64,000 nt of DNA from Streptomyces sp. NBC_00523 (GCF_036346615.1 NZ_CP107836.1:6138001-6202000); one strand, 5' to 3'; shown: positions 15,684 to 25,167, counted from the first letter of the stretch. Translations and numbers: made by a program. The notes: a model not told the origin generated them from the sequence alone.

Positions 15684-17978
15684 TCAGCCCTCCCGCTGTT
15701 CCGAGCGCGCCTCCACCTCGTCCGCCAGGGCGGGCAGGCTCTCGGGGGACAGCGGGCTCTGCGGGAACTCGCAGATCACGTCGAGCGGCACACCGGCGAG
15801 GAACCGCAGCATCATGGGATCGGCGAGCGCGCTCGCGGACTCGTCCGTACGGGCCTTCGCGAACGCCTCCATCAGCAGCGGACCGCCCACCGGGTGCTCG
15901 AACCACTCGGCGAGGGTGTTCCGGCCGGTCAGCCGCAGCCCCGAGGGGTCGCCCGCCACCTCAATCTCCACCCCGGCGCGGAGGTCGCGCGAGGAGGCAC
16001 CGGCCTCGAAGCGGTAGCGGCCGCCCTCGACCTTCCAGCCGCCCTCCCGTTCGCTGAAGTACGCCAGATCGTGCCGTGCCACGCGGACCGCCACCTCGGC
16101 GCTCGCGCCCGGCTCCAGGGACACCGAGGCGAAGCCCCGCAGTTCGCGCACCGGCCGCAGGACGCGTGAACCTTCCGGCCCGCCCACGTACAGCTGCACG
16201 ATCTCGCGCCCGGCGACCGTGCCGGTGTTGGTGACGGTCAGCGTGACGAGGAAGCCGTCCCCGTCCTCCCGTACGGTCAGGCCCGCGTAGCCGAACGTCG
16301 TGTACGACAGGCCGTGGCCGAACGGGAACGCGACCTCGCGGCGCTGCGCGTCGTACCCCCGGTACCCGACGAAGATCCCCTCGCCGTACCGGGCCCGGCC
16401 CTCCTCGCCGGGGAACGAGAGGTGGCTCGGGGAGTCCTCCAGGCGCAGCGGGACGGTCTCCGTCAGCTTCCCGGACGGGTTGACCGCGCCGAACAGGACG
16501 CGGGCGAGCGCGCCGCCGCCCGCCTGGCCGAGCAGCCACCCCTCCACGAGCGCGGGCACCCGGTCCTGCCAGGGCACGGTGCGGACCACGCCGCCGTTGG
16601 ACAGCACCACGACCGCGCGCGGGTTGACGTCCAGGACCCGCCGCAGCAGCTCGGTCTGGGCGGCGGGCAGGTCCAGGTGGTCGCGGTCGAAGCCCTCGGA
16701 CTCGTCCTGCGCCGGGAGGCCGAGGAACAGCACCGCCGTGTCCGACGACTCCGCCAGCCGCACCGCCTCCTCGGCCAGTTCGGCGTCCGACGGCCCGTCC
16801 TCCGCGCCCGGCAGCGCGTACCCGGCGGCGAACCGCACCTCCGCGCCCGTCGCCAGCTCGCGCAGGCTGTCCAACGGGACGTCGAGCCGGGTCGGGGTGA
16901 CCTGCGAGCTGCCCGCGCCCTGGAAGCGGGGCGTACGGGCGAACTCGCCGATGACCGCCAGGCTGCCGCGCGCCGGGTCCAGCGGCAGCAGCGCGTCGTC
17001 GTTCTTCAGGAGCACCACGCACTGGTCGGCGGCCCGCCCGGCGACGCGGTGCGAGGCGTCCGCGTCGAAGGTGGCGGGCGCCCCGGTGCCGCCGGTCGCG
17101 CGGTCGGCGAAGAGGGCGAGGCGTTCCACGGTCCGGTCGAGCACCGCCTCGTCCAGCGCGCCGGACTCCACGGCGGCGGCCACCTCGCGGTCCGTGTGCC
17201 CGCCGGGGCCCGGCATCTGGAGGTCGAGGCCGGCGCGGAGGGCGGCGACCCGGTCGCGTACCGCGCCCCAGTCGGAGACGACGATCCCGTCGAAGTCCCA
17301 CTCGTCGCGCAGGATCTCGGTGAGCAGGCGGGTGTGCTGCGCCACGGGCACGCCGTTGACGCCGTTGTAGGAGGCCATGACGGACCAGGGGTTGTCGCGG
17401 CGGACGACGCGCTCGAAGGCGCGCAGATAGATCTCGCGCAGCGGGCGCTCGTCGATGTCGGCGCTCACCCGCATCCGGTCGGTCTCCTGGTTGTTGGCCG
17501 CGTAGTGCTTGAGCGAGGCCCCGACCCCGGCGTTCTGGAGACCGCGCACCATCGCGCCGCCCAGCTCCGACGAGACCAGCGGGTCCTCGGAGAAGTACTC
17601 GAAGTTCCGGCCGCACAGCGGTGACCGCTTGATGTTGATGCCCGGCCCCAGCACCACGTGCACACCGTGCGCCACGGCCTCGGCCGCGATGGCGGCGGCG
17701 ACCTCCTCGGCCAGTTCCGGATTCCAGCTGCTGCCGAGGGCGACGGCGGGCGGGAAGCAGGTGGCCGGCGCCGCGCTGTGCAGGTCGAGCTGGCCGCCGT
17801 CGCCGGTCTCCCGGGGCAGCCGCAGCCCGTGCGGGCCGTCGGACATCCGGACGGCGGGCAGCCCCGCCGCCTCGGACCCCTCGCTGACGAAGTCCCCGGA
17901 ACCGCTGGTCAGGGCGGCCTTCTCGGCGAGCGGGAGGGCGGTGGCGGGGGAGGGGCGGGGAGTGGATCGCTGAGTCAT
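15684..17978 (-). CDS. GH3 beta-glucosidase with fibronectin-III-like C-terminus
   Basis: A 764-residue GH3 enzyme. The N-terminal barrel carries the substrate motif KHYAANNQE and the nucleophile Asp in GIVVSDWGAV (about residue 240). The second alpha/beta domain has GAGSSQVTP, and the C-terminal Fn3-like domain has GREIVQLYVGG and FASVSLEPG, the standard three-part layout of bacterial beta-glucosidases. No signal peptide is seen. The start is taken as the ATG read from 17978; a longer frame to 18104 would run over the promoter and operator. A TTGACA / TACGTT promoter with operator B between the boxes lies about 100 bases upstream. Confidence 0.93.
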   Translation of the reverse strand: MTQRSTPRPSPATALPLAEKAALTSGSGDFVSEGSEAAGLPAVRMSDGPHGLRLPRETGDGGQLDLHSAAPATCFPPAVALGSSWNPELAEEVAAAIAAEAVAHGVHVVLGPGINIKRSPLCGRNFEYFSEDPLVSSELGGAMVRGLQNAGVGASLKHYAANNQETDRMRVSADIDERPLREIYLRAFERVVRRDNPWSVMASYNGVNGVPVAQHTRLLTEILRDEWDFDGIVVSDWGAVRDRVAALRAGLDLQMPGPGGHTDREVAAAVESGALDEAVLDRTVERLALFADRATGGTGAPATFDADASHRVAGRAADQCVVLLKNDDALLPLDPARGSLAVIGEFARTPRFQGAGSSQVTPTRLDVPLDSLRELATGAEVRFAAGYALPGAEDGPSDAELAEEAVRLAESSDTAVLFLGLPAQDESEGFDRDHLDLPAAQTELLRRVLDVNPRAVVVLSNGGVVRTVPWQDRVPALVEGWLLGQAGGGALARVLFGAVNPSGKLTETVPLRLEDSPSHLSFPGEEGRARYGEGIFVGYRGYDAQRREVAFPFGHGLSYTTFGYAGLTVREDGDGFLVTLTVTNTGTVAGREIVQLYVGGPEGSRVLRPVRELRGFASVSLEPGASAEVAVRVARHDLAYFSEREGGWKVEGGRYRFEAGASSRDLRAGVEIEVAGDPSGLRLTGRNTLAEWFEHPVGGPLLMEAFAKARTDESASALADPMMLRFLAGVPLDVICEFPQSPLSPESLPALADEVEARSEQREG

Positions 17979-18071
17979 ACGAATACCTGTCGGGCTTCCG
18001 TGAGGGGGGCGGGGCGAGGGGCGGGCCGTGGCCGTCCGGCGGAGCGAATCGGGGCAAGACGGCATGCGACC

Positions 18072-18096
18072 CAAAAACGTATGGTGATCGGTTTTC
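18072..18096. promoter_or_regulatory. operator copy B of the glycosidase regulon
   Basis: Read on the minus strand it is GAAAACCG-ATCACCATA-CGTTTTTG, sharing the left arm and ATCA with copies A and C. It fills the spacer and -10 box of the GH3 promoter, a position that would block RNA polymerase. Confidence 0.85.
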
Positions 18097-18104
18097 AGTG
18101 TCAA
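18076..18104 (-). promoter_or_regulatory. promoter of the GH3 operon
   Basis: On the minus strand, a consensus TTGACA -35 box (18104-18099), a 17-base spacer and a TACGTT -10 box (18081-18076), about 98 bases from the GH3 start. Operator B overlaps the spacer and the -10 box. Confidence 0.75.
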
Positions 18105-18167
18105 GGGTCCCCGCGCGCGGCGTGCGGGACCTCCTCGACCCGCCGGATTTCATTTCGGACGCGACTC

Positions 18168-18197
18168 TTGACGGCTAGAAACCGATCACCGTACGGT
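18168..18197 (+). promoter_or_regulatory. promoter of the SGNH esterase gene
   Basis: TTGACG (18168-18173), an 18-base spacer and TACGGT (18192-18197). Operator C covers the spacer and -10 box, as at the GH3 promoter. The leader to the ATG is about 100 bases. Confidence 0.7.
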
Positions 18198-18201
18198 TTT
18201 C
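18178..18201. promoter_or_regulatory. operator copy C of the glycosidase regulon
   Basis: The cleanest of the three copies: GAAACCG-ATCACCGTA-CGGTTTTC. Its two arms are nearly perfect inverted repeats around a 9-base centre, as expected for a dimeric TetR protein. Confidence 0.85.
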
Positions 18202-18253
18202 GAGCTCGGGCGGTCCGCTCCGATGAGTTCCCTGCTGCCGACCGCTTCATCGG

Positions 18254-18293
18254 CCCCGCACTCCCATGAATCGCCCCGCACTCCTACGAATCG
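18254..18293 (+). repeat. 20-base tandem duplication in the esterase leader
   Basis: Two adjacent 20-base units that begin CCCCGCACTCC and end GAATCG, differing at two positions. The second unit ends at the G that begins the GAGGAA ribosome binding site of the esterase gene. Confidence 0.8.
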
Positions 18294-18303
18294 AGGAACG
18301 GTC

Positions 18304-19224
18304 ATGTCGGTATCCGGTCGGTCGACCACCCCCGCGCTCCGAGAGGCGGACCACCCGGCCCGCGCCCCGCGTCTGGCCCTCGCGGCGGCGGCGGCCGTCG
18401 CCCTGCTGGCGGCCGCCGCGACCCCCGGCGTCGCCGCCCCGGCCGCTCCGGCGTCCGGCGAGCCCGTCCGGTACGTGGCGCTCGGCGACTCGTACAGCTC
18501 CGGGCTCGGCATCCCGCAGCAGACCGACACCGTCTGCGGCCGCTCCGACCGCAACTACCCCTCGCTCGTGGCCGCCGCGGTGGGCGCCGCGTCGTTCGCC
18601 GACGTCACCTGCGCCGGGGCCGACACCACCCACATGGCGGGACCCCAGGACACCGTGGCGCCCCAGCTCGACGCGCTGCGCCCCGACACCACCCTGGTCA
18701 CCCTCGGGATCGGCGGCAACGACCTCGACCTGGCCGGGGTCATCACCCGGTGCGTTCTGGTCGGCTACCTCGCCCCGCACGGCTCGCCCTGCAAGAGCAG
18801 CTTCACCCTGTTCGGCACGGACGAGATCGGCTCCCGGATCAACGCCACCGCGCCGAAGCTCGACGCGGTGCTCGACGCGATCCGCGCCCGCTCGCCGCAG
18901 GCCCGGGTCCTCGTCGTCGGCTACCCGTCGCTGATGCCCGACGACGGCAGCTCCTGCCGCGCCACGGTCCCGCTCGCCGAAGGCGACTTCGGCTGGGTCC
19001 GGGACAAGGAGAAGCAGCTCGACGCGATGATGGCGCAACGGGCCGGGACGCGCGGCGCGGGGTACGTCGACACCTACGGCCCGTCCGTCGGGCACGACGC
19101 CTGCCAGGCCGCGGGGGTGCGCTGGATCGAACCGGCCGACTCGGCCGAGGGCGCCGGCTTCCACCCGAACGCCTCCGGACACAGGAGCACGGCCGATGCC
19201 GTCCTCGCCGCCCTCGGTCACTGA
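18304..19224 (+). CDS. secreted SGNH/GDSL esterase
   Basis: A 306-residue exported hydrolase. The N-terminus has a charged stretch (to about residue 20), a long Ala-rich hydrophobic core (about 21-42) and a likely signal peptidase site near ATPGVAAPA. The SGNH blocks are present: the nucleophile Ser in ALGDSYSSG (block I), Gly in the region of block II (CAGADTT), Asn in GIGGNDLDL (block III) and the Asp/His-like block V GFHPNASGH. Six or so Cys residues suggest disulfides, as in the Streptomyces lipases of this group. Its promoter carries the same operator as GH1 and GH3, so it is likely induced with them, perhaps removing acyl groups from plant polymers (inference). Confidence 0.92.
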   Translation: MSVSGRSTTPALREADHPARAPRLALAAAAAVALLAAAATPGVAAPAAPASGEPVRYVALGDSYSSGLGIPQQTDTVCGRSDRNYPSLVAAAVGAASFADVTCAGADTTHMAGPQDTVAPQLDALRPDTTLVTLGIGGNDLDLAGVITRCVLVGYLAPHGSPCKSSFTLFGTDEIGSRINATAPKLDAVLDAIRARSPQARVLVVGYPSLMPDDGSSCRATVPLAEGDFGWVRDKEKQLDAMMAQRAGTRGAGYVDTYGPSVGHDACQAAGVRWIEPADSAEGAGFHPNASGHRSTADAVLAALGH

Positions 19225-19228
19225 CGCC

Positions 19229-19861
19229 TCAGCCCCGCCCCTCCGCCGCCACGCCGCAGCGGCGGAGGAAGGCGCGGACCTGCTCCGCCATGTCGACCGC
19301 GTCCGGGTCGAGGAGCCACTGCGTCTGGAGCCCGTCCATCAGGGCCAGCAGCTGCTGCGCCACGGCGGCCGGGTCCTCCCGGACGCCGCCCGCCGCGAAC
19401 AGCTCCGCCAGCAGGCCGGTCAGCTCGCGGCGCAGGACCTGGTAGCGCCGTACGAAGTATCCGTGGGCGGGGTGGTCCGGATCGGACGCCTCCGCCGACA
19501 GCTTCGCGTACAGCGCGACCAGGCCCGGCGTCCGGGCGTTGCGGTCGACCACGCCGAGCAGCAGGCGCAGCCGCTCGGCGGGCTCCGGCTCCGGTTCGCC
19601 CGGGTCCAGCACGGTGGGGAAGAGGCGGCGCGCGTCCAGCTCGTCGCGGCGGCTCAGCACGTCCAGGAGCAGGGCCTCCTTGCCGGGGAAGTGGTGCAGC
19701 ACCCCGGCGTGGGTGAGCCCGGCATGGGCGGCGATGTCGCGCAGCGAGACCGCGAGGAAACCGGAGCGGGCGAACAGCTCGGCCGCGGATTCCAGGATGC
19801 GGGCGCGGGTGCGCTCGCCCTTCGACAGCCGCCGGGGCGCCTCGGGCGCGGTCTCGGTCAC
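19229..19861 (-). CDS. TetR-family regulator of the peptide ABC operon
   Basis: A 210-residue TetR protein. The helix-turn-helix (about 14-60) reads RARILESAAELFARSGF, VSLRDIAAHAGLTHAGVLHHF, GKEALLL. The C-terminal ligand domain is typical in length. It is divergent from the peptide-binding lipoprotein gene, and two 18-base direct repeats lie between them, close to its own start, so it probably represses both directions. Its stop is four bases from the convergent esterase stop. The start ATG is at 19861. Confidence 0.92.
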   Translation of the reverse strand: MTETAPEAPRRLSKGERTRARILESAAELFARSGFLAVSLRDIAAHAGLTHAGVLHHFPGKEALLLDVLSRRDELDARRLFPTVLDPGEPEPEPAERLRLLLGVVDRNARTPGLVALYAKLSAEASDPDHPAHGYFVRRYQVLRRELTGLLAELFAAGGVREDPAAVAQQLLALMDGLQTQWLLDPDAVDMAEQVRAFLRRCGVAAEGRG

Positions 19862-19901
19862 TTCGGTCTCCTGCCGCGATCGGGTCTCGTCCAGCAGAAC
19901 T

Positions 19902-19951
19902 TACCGGCTGGTTAATTCCACCGAGCAAAAACCTACCAAGTGGTTAATTCC
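19902..19951. promoter_or_regulatory. pair of direct-repeat operators for the divergent TetR
   Basis: Two 18-base repeats, 19902-19919 and 19934-19951, of the form TACC-N3-TGGTTAATTCC, 32 bases apart (about three helix turns). Each contains a small dyad ACC-N4-GGT, a common core of TetR sites. Their place between the TetR gene and the ABC operon suggests autoregulation and control of the importer. Confidence 0.8.
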
Positions 19952-20017
19952 GTGTGTAGGCTCACCGGCAATCTTCGCCGGGGCGGTGCCCCCGGCTCTC
20001 CAGACGGAGCGAAAGAC

Positions 20018-21553
20018 ATGAGCAGAACTGCCCGAACCGCGACGGTCGCCGCCTGCGTCGCGGCCTCGCTCGCCCTCGCCGGATGCGCCGGCGACCACGG
20101 CGGCACCGCGGGCGCCGGATCGTCCACGCTGAACATCGCGACGATGACCCTCCCGCAGAGCCTGGACCCCGCCGTCGCCACCGGCAGCGCCCTGCCGTAC
20201 TTCCAGGCGGTGTACGACACCCTCATCAAGCGCGAGCCCGACGGCACCTTCAGCCCGATGCTCGCCACGGAGTGGACGTACAACAAGGAGCACACCGCGC
20301 TCGCGCTGACCCTGCGCAAGGACGTGCAGTTCGCCGACGGCACCGCCTTCGACGGCGCGGCGGTCAAGGCGAACCTGGAGCGCTTCCAGAAGGGCGGCGG
20401 CGCCTCAGCGAAGTGGCTGAACGACCTGGAGGCCGTCGACGTCACCGACGCCACCCACGTCACGCTGAAGCTCAAGCAGCCCAACCCGGCGATGGAGTTC
20501 TACCTCAGCGACGCGCCCGGCCTGATGGCCAATCCCGGACAGTTCGCGAAGGGCGACAGCCTCAAGACCACCCCGGACGGCACCGGCCCCTACCGCCTCG
20601 ACAAGACGCGGACCACCGTCGGCACCAAGTGGTCCTACAGTCGCAACGCCGACTACTGGGGCAAGGAACTCCCGTACAAGAACATCAACATCAGCTTCTT
20701 CGACAACGAGACCGCCATCACCAACGGCCTCAAGACCGGGCAGATCAACGCGGCGCTGCTGCAGACCTCCGACCAGCAGATCGCCATCGAGTCCGACCCG
20801 AAGGTCAAGACGGAGAAGCAGGAGTTCGACTTCCAGGGCCTGCTGCTCTTCGACCGCGACGGCAAGATCACCCCCGCCCTGCGCGACCCGCGCGTGCGGC
20901 AGGCGCTCAACTACGCCGTCGACCGCGACACCATGCTCGACCGCATCCGCCAGAACCGCGGCCGGACCACGTCGCAGGTCTTCGGCCCCGAGACCCAGGC
21001 GTACGACAAGAAGCTGGACACCTATTACGCGCACGACCCCGCCAAGGCCAAGTCCCTGCTCAAGCAGGCCGGTTACGGAGACGGCTTCACGCTGAAGCTG
21101 CCGAGGATCACGGCGATCGTCAACGACGCGCTCGCCGCCTCGCTCCAGTCCGACTTCAAGGCCATCGGCGTGAAGCTGGTCTGGGACACCCTCGACGGCG
21201 CCTCGGCCGTCCAGAAGGTGTTCAAGGACCGCCAGTACTCCGGCATGGTCATGAACATGGGCCAGTCCACCTCGGACTGGGCGGCGGCCGACGAGCTCGT
21301 CACCCCGGGCGCGTTCAACATGTTCGGCACCACGGACAAGGTGACGCGGATGCTGCTGCCCGCGCTCAAGGCCGGCAGCGAGGCCGAGGCGAAGTCGGCC
21401 GCCCGCGAACTGAACCAACACCTGGTCGAGGAGGCGTGGTTCGTCCCGTTCTACCGGATGAGCTACCTGCACGTCTCGGACGGCACCGTGAGGATCGCGC
21501 CGCAGTCCGGTATGGCCGTCCCCTCGATCTACAACTACGCGCCCGCCAAGTAG
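20018..21553 (+). CDS. peptide/nickel-type ABC transporter substrate-binding lipoprotein
   Basis: A 511-residue SBP_bac_5 protein. The N-terminus is a lipoprotein signal with the lipobox LAGC at about residue 25. The body has the family's opening ATMTLPQSLDPAVATGSALPYFQAVYDTL and the later RVRQALNYAVDRDTML. It captures oligopeptides or similar solutes outside the membrane for the permeases encoded next. It stands first in a four-gene operon and is divergent from the TetR gene. The ATG at 20018 follows GGAGCGAAAG. The Gln-rich and Lys-rich binding lobe gives no clue to the ligand. Confidence 0.93.
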   Translation: MSRTARTATVAACVAASLALAGCAGDHGGTAGAGSSTLNIATMTLPQSLDPAVATGSALPYFQAVYDTLIKREPDGTFSPMLATEWTYNKEHTALALTLRKDVQFADGTAFDGAAVKANLERFQKGGGASAKWLNDLEAVDVTDATHVTLKLKQPNPAMEFYLSDAPGLMANPGQFAKGDSLKTTPDGTGPYRLDKTRTTVGTKWSYSRNADYWGKELPYKNINISFFDNETAITNGLKTGQINAALLQTSDQQIAIESDPKVKTEKQEFDFQGLLLFDRDGKITPALRDPRVRQALNYAVDRDTMLDRIRQNRGRTTSQVFGPETQAYDKKLDTYYAHDPAKAKSLLKQAGYGDGFTLKLPRITAIVNDALAASLQSDFKAIGVKLVWDTLDGASAVQKVFKDRQYSGMVMNMGQSTSDWAAADELVTPGAFNMFGTTDKVTRMLLPALKAGSEAEAKSAARELNQHLVEEAWFVPFYRMSYLHVSDGTVRIAPQSGMAVPSIYNYAPAK

Positions 21554-21581
21554 CGCCCCGCGCCGACGGATACCGAGTGTC

Positions 21582-22523
21582 ATGCTGAACTTCATCGCCC
21601 GCAGGATCGCCTCCGGAGCCCTGCTCCTGGTCGTGATCTCCTTCCTCACCTATCTGCTGCTGTCCGTCCCGCACATCGACGTGGGCCGGCAACTGCTCGG
21701 CGAGAGCGCGTCCCAGAGCGCCATCGACGCCAAGAACGCGTCGCTGGGCCTGGACGACCCGGTGCTCCAGCAGTACGGGACCTGGCTGTCCCACGCCGTC
21801 CGGGGCGACCTCGGCACCTCCTGGTTCACGAGTGAGGACGTGGGCCAGGCCGTCGGCAACCGCCTCCCCGTCACGGCCAGCCTGATGCTCGGTGTCACCG
21901 CCGTCACCACGGTCCTCGCCTTCCTGCTGGGCGTGTGGGCCGGGGTGCGGCGCGGAGCCGCCGACCGCTTCGTCCAGGTGCTGGGCGTGGTCGGGTACGC
22001 CCTGCCGGGATTCCTGCTCACCCTGGTCCTGGTGCTGGTCTTCGCGGTACGGCTCCGCTGGTTCCCGGCCATCGGCTACACCGGGTTCACCGACTCGCCC
22101 AGCGGCTGGCTCTCCACCATCACCCTGCCGGTGCTCTCCCTCTCGGTGGCCTCCGTCGCGGGTGTCTCGCAGCAGGTGCGGGGCGCCGTCATCGACGCCC
22201 TGCGGCAGGACTACGTACGCACCCTGCGCGCCCGCGGACTGCCCGCGTCCCGCATCGTGTTCAAGCACGTCCTGCGCAACGCCTCGGCGCCCGCGCTCTC
22301 CGTGCTCGGCATGCAGTTCGTCGGCCTGCTCGGCGGCGCCGTCCTCGTGGAGCAGATCTTCGGGCTCCCCGGCATCGGCTCCATGACCGTCACCTACACC
22401 ACCCGCGGCGACATCCCCGTGATCATGGCGCTCGTCATGCTCACCGTCGTCGGTGTCGTCCTGATCAACCTCCTGGTCGACATCCTGATCGGCTGGCTCA
22501 ACCCCAAGGCGAGGGTCGCATGA
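21582..22523 (+). CDS. peptide ABC transporter permease (DppB type)
   Basis: A 313-residue permease with six expected membrane helices: one N-terminal (about 10-30), a long outside loop (about 35-95, with SLGLDDPVLQQYGTWL), then five more. The ATPase-contact loop is QDYVRTLRARGLPASRIVFKHVLRNA, a classic EAA motif. It forms half of the channel with the permease part of the next gene, whose ATG overlaps this stop (ATGA). Confidence 0.94.
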   Translation: MLNFIARRIASGALLLVVISFLTYLLLSVPHIDVGRQLLGESASQSAIDAKNASLGLDDPVLQQYGTWLSHAVRGDLGTSWFTSEDVGQAVGNRLPVTASLMLGVTAVTTVLAFLLGVWAGVRRGAADRFVQVLGVVGYALPGFLLTLVLVLVFAVRLRWFPAIGYTGFTDSPSGWLSTITLPVLSLSVASVAGVSQQVRGAVIDALRQDYVRTLRARGLPASRIVFKHVLRNASAPALSVLGMQFVGLLGGAVLVEQIFGLPGIGSMTVTYTTRGDIPVIMALVMLTVVGVVLINLLVDILIGWLNPKARVA

Positions 22524-24256
22524 GTACCGGCCGCACCCTGCGCAGGGTCCTGCGCAACCCCCTCGGCGGGCTCTCCGCCGCCCTGCTCCTGATCGTCGTC
22601 GCGGCCGTGCTCCTCGCGCCCGTGATCGCCTCGCAGGACCCGGGCGCCTCGTCGCTCGGCGAGGCGTTCGCCGGGCCGAGCGGCGGGCACCCCCTCGGCA
22701 TGGACTCGGCGGGGCGCGACATCCTCGCCCGCGTGCTGTACGGCGGCCGCAACACGCTGGGCGGCGCGCTGCTCGCCCTCGCCATCGCGCTGGTGCTCGG
22801 TGTGCCGGCGGGGCTCTTCGCCGGATACCGGGGCGGCTGGTTCGACTCGGCCGCCAACTGGACGGTCAACCTCGTCATGGCCCTGCCCGCCATGGTCGTG
22901 CTGCTCGCCTCCCGCGCCATCCTCGGCCCGGACGTCCACGTGCTGATGATCGTGCTCGGCGTCCTGGTGGCGCCCAGCTTCTTCCGCCTGGTGCGCGGCA
23001 TCGTCGCCAACGTCCGGGGCGAGTTGTACGTGGACGCCGCGAAGGTCTCCGGACTCTCCGACACGCGCATCGTCGCCCGCCACGTCCTGACCGTCGTACG
23101 CGGCCCCATCATCATCCAGACCGCCCTGGTCGCCGGGATCGCGATCGCCCTCCAGGCAGGCCTTGAATTCCTCGGCGTCGGCAGCGGGTCGTCCGCCACC
23201 TGGGGCGCCATGCTCAACGAGGCGTTCCAGAACATCCAGCGCGCCCCCCGGCTCATCCTCTGGCCCGGCCTCGCTCTCGGCCTCACCAACTGCGCGCTCG
23301 TCCTGCTCGCCGGAGCCGTACGCGACGCCCTGGAGGACCAGGCGCCCCGGCCCGCCCGCCGCCGACGCACCGGGCCCGCCGAGACCCCGGCCCCGGACGC
23401 GGAGTCCACCGCCCCGCGCGCCGCGCTGCTCTCCGTGCGCGGCCTCACCGTCGCCTACGCCCGGCCCGACGGCACCGACAAGGAGGTCGTGCACGGCGTC
23501 GACCTCGATGTGCGCCCCGGCGAAATCGTGGGCCTGGTCGGGGAGTCCGGCTCCGGGAAGACCCAGACGGCCTTCTCGGTCCTGGGCCTGCTGCCCGAGG
23601 GCGGACGCGTCACGCGCGGCAGCATCACGGTCAACGGCCGGGAGACGGCGGGCCTGCGGGAACGCGACCACCGCGCACTGCGCGGCCGCACCCTCGCGTA
23701 CGTACCGCAGGAACCCATGAGCAATCTCGACCCCGCCTTCACCATCGGCAGCCAGCTCATGGAGCCCGTACGCCACCACCTCGGACTCGGCCGCAGGGAA
23801 GTCGCCGACAAGGCACGCGAGTTGCTGCGCCTGGTCGAGATTCCCGACCCGGACCGCACCCTGCGCCTCTACCCGCACGAGATCTCCGGCGGCATGGCCC
23901 AGCGCGTCCTGATCGCCGGCGCCATGTCCTGCGACCCGGACCTCCTCATCGCCGACGAGCCCACCACCGCGCTCGACGTCCGCGTCCAGGCCGAAGTGCT
24001 CGCCCTGCTGCGCCGCCTGCGGGACGAACGCGGCCTCGGCGTCCTCCTGGTGACCCACAACCTCGGGGTCGTCGCCGACCTCTGCGACCGGGTGGCCGTG
24101 ATGAACGGCGGCCGCATCGTGGAGACCGGCACCACCGAACAGATCCTCGGCGCGCCCCAGGACCCGTACACCCGCACCCTGCTCGCGGCCGTCCTGGACG
24201 ACGCACCCGCCCGCGCCCCCTGGCAGCCCCGAGAAGCAAGGACCGTCACCGCATGA
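22520..24256 (+). CDS. fused DppC-type permease and DppD-type ATPase
   Basis: A 578-residue protein combining two subunits that are usually separate. Residues 1 to about 280 are a DppC-like permease: an N-terminal helix, the [21 protein letters not shown] motif split by the first loop, and the EAA loop [22 protein letters not shown] linker rich in Arg, Pro and Ala (about 280-310) leads to an ABC ATPase with Walker [10 protein letters not shown], signature ISGGMAQR and Walker [13 protein letters not shown], ending with the family's [11 protein letters not shown]. Start (22520) and stop overlap neighbouring genes by four bases. The fusion fixes one permease and one ATPase in each complex. Confidence 0.93.
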   Translation: MSTGRTLRRVLRNPLGGLSAALLLIVVAAVLLAPVIASQDPGASSLGEAFAGPSGGHPLGMDSAGRDILARVLYGGRNTLGGALLALAIALVLGVPAGLFAGYRGGWFDSAANWTVNLVMALPAMVVLLASRAILGPDVHVLMIVLGVLVAPSFFRLVRGIVANVRGELYVDAAKVSGLSDTRIVARHVLTVVRGPIIIQTALVAGIAIALQAGLEFLGVGSGSSATWGAMLNEAFQNIQRAPRLILWPGLALGLTNCALVLLAGAVRDALEDQAPRPARRRRTGPAETPAPDAESTAPRAALLSVRGLTVAYARPDGTDKEVVHGVDLDVRPGEIVGLVGESGSGKTQTAFSVLGLLPEGGRVTRGSITVNGRETAGLRERDHRALRGRTLAYVPQEPMSNLDPAFTIGSQLMEPVRHHLGLGRREVADKARELLRLVEIPDPDRTLRLYPHEISGGMAQRVLIAGAMSCDPDLLIADEPTTALDVRVQAEVLALLRRLRDERGLGVLLVTHNLGVVADLCDRVAVMNGGRIVETGTTEQILGAPQDPYTRTLLAAVLDDAPARAPWQPREARTVTA

Positions 24257-25113
24257 AGACCCCAGACGCCGCGCCCGACGCCGCCGCCGACGCCCTGCTC
24301 GCCGTGCGGGACCTCCGGGTCTCCTTCCCCGGCAAGGGGCGGCGCGCCCCGGAGACCGAGGTCCTCAAGGGCGTCGGTCTCTCCGTACGGCCCGGGGAGA
24401 CCCTGGGGCTGGTCGGCGAGTCCGGCTCCGGCAAGTCCACCATCGGGCGTGCCGTCCTCGGGCTCGTCCCGGTGCGCTCCGGCACGATCGCCTTCGACGG
24501 CGAGCGCATCGAGCACGCCGCCGCGCGCCGCCGCAGGGCCCTCAGCCGCGACCTCCAGGTCATCTTCCAGGACCCGTACACCTCCCTGAACCCGTCGCGC
24601 ACCATCGGGGACACCCTCGCCGAACCGCTGATCGGGCAGGGGAAGGGGGCGCGGGAGGCCCGGGGGAGGGTCGCCGGGCTGCTGGAGCGGGTCCATCTGC
24701 CGTCCGACGCGGCGGGCCGGCTGCCCCGCGAGTTCTCCGGGGGACAGCGGCAGCGGGTCGCGATCGCCCGGGCGCTGGCCCTGCGGCCCCGGCTGGTCAT
24801 CTGCGACGAGCCGGTGTCCGCGCTGGACCTGACGACCCAGCGCACGGTGCTCGACCTGCTGCTGGAGATCCAGGAGGAGACGGGGGTCGCGTACCTCTTC
24901 GTCTCCCACGACCTGGCCGTCGTCCGCTTCATGAGCCACCGCGTGTCGGTCATCCACCGGGGCGAGATCGTGGAGACGGGCGACGCCGCGACGGTCACCT
25001 CCGCACCGCGCCACGCCTACACGCGCACCCTGCTGCTCGCCTCGCCGGTGGCGGACGTGGCCGAGCAGCGCAGGCGGCGCGCGGCGGCGGAGGCCGCGTC
25101 CGTACCGGGCTGA
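24253..25113 (+). CDS. peptide ABC transporter ATPase (DppF type)
   Basis: A 286-residue ATPase, the second nucleotide-binding subunit of the importer. Walker A is GESGSGKST (about 57), the Q-loop [14 protein letters not shown], signature FSGGQRQR and Walker [13 protein letters not shown], with the switch His in VSHDLAVV. The C-terminus has [13 protein letters not shown], the usual oligopeptide ATPase tail. It pairs with the ATPase half of the fused protein. The start overlaps the previous stop (ATGA). A long hairpin follows the stop. Confidence 0.94.
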   Translation: MKTPDAAPDAAADALLAVRDLRVSFPGKGRRAPETEVLKGVGLSVRPGETLGLVGESGSGKSTIGRAVLGLVPVRSGTIAFDGERIEHAAARRRRALSRDLQVIFQDPYTSLNPSRTIGDTLAEPLIGQGKGAREARGRVAGLLERVHLPSDAAGRLPREFSGGQRQRVAIARALALRPRLVICDEPVSALDLTTQRTVLDLLLEIQEETGVAYLFVSHDLAVVRFMSHRVSVIHRGEIVETGDAATVTSAPRHAYTRTLLLASPVADVAEQRRRRAAAEAASVPG

Positions 25114-25120
25114 CCTGCGG

Positions 25121-25167
25121 GGACACGGACGCATCGGGGCGCTCACGGGCGCCCCGTTCGCGTGTCC
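25121..25167 (+). terminator. terminator hairpin of the peptide ABC operon
   Basis: Outer arms GGACACG (25121-25127) and CGTGTCC (25161-25167) enclose inner arms GGGGCGC (25136-25142) and GCGCCCC (25149-25155). The structure lies just after the DppF stop. Confidence 0.75.

Larger units (their letters stand above)
17979..18303. other. divergent control region, GH3 and SGNH esterase
   Basis: This 325-base stretch has no gene. It holds two copies of the regulon operator (18072-18096 and 18178-18201), a promoter for each flanking gene and a 20-base tandem duplication (18254-18293) just before the esterase ribosome binding site. Confidence 0.85.
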
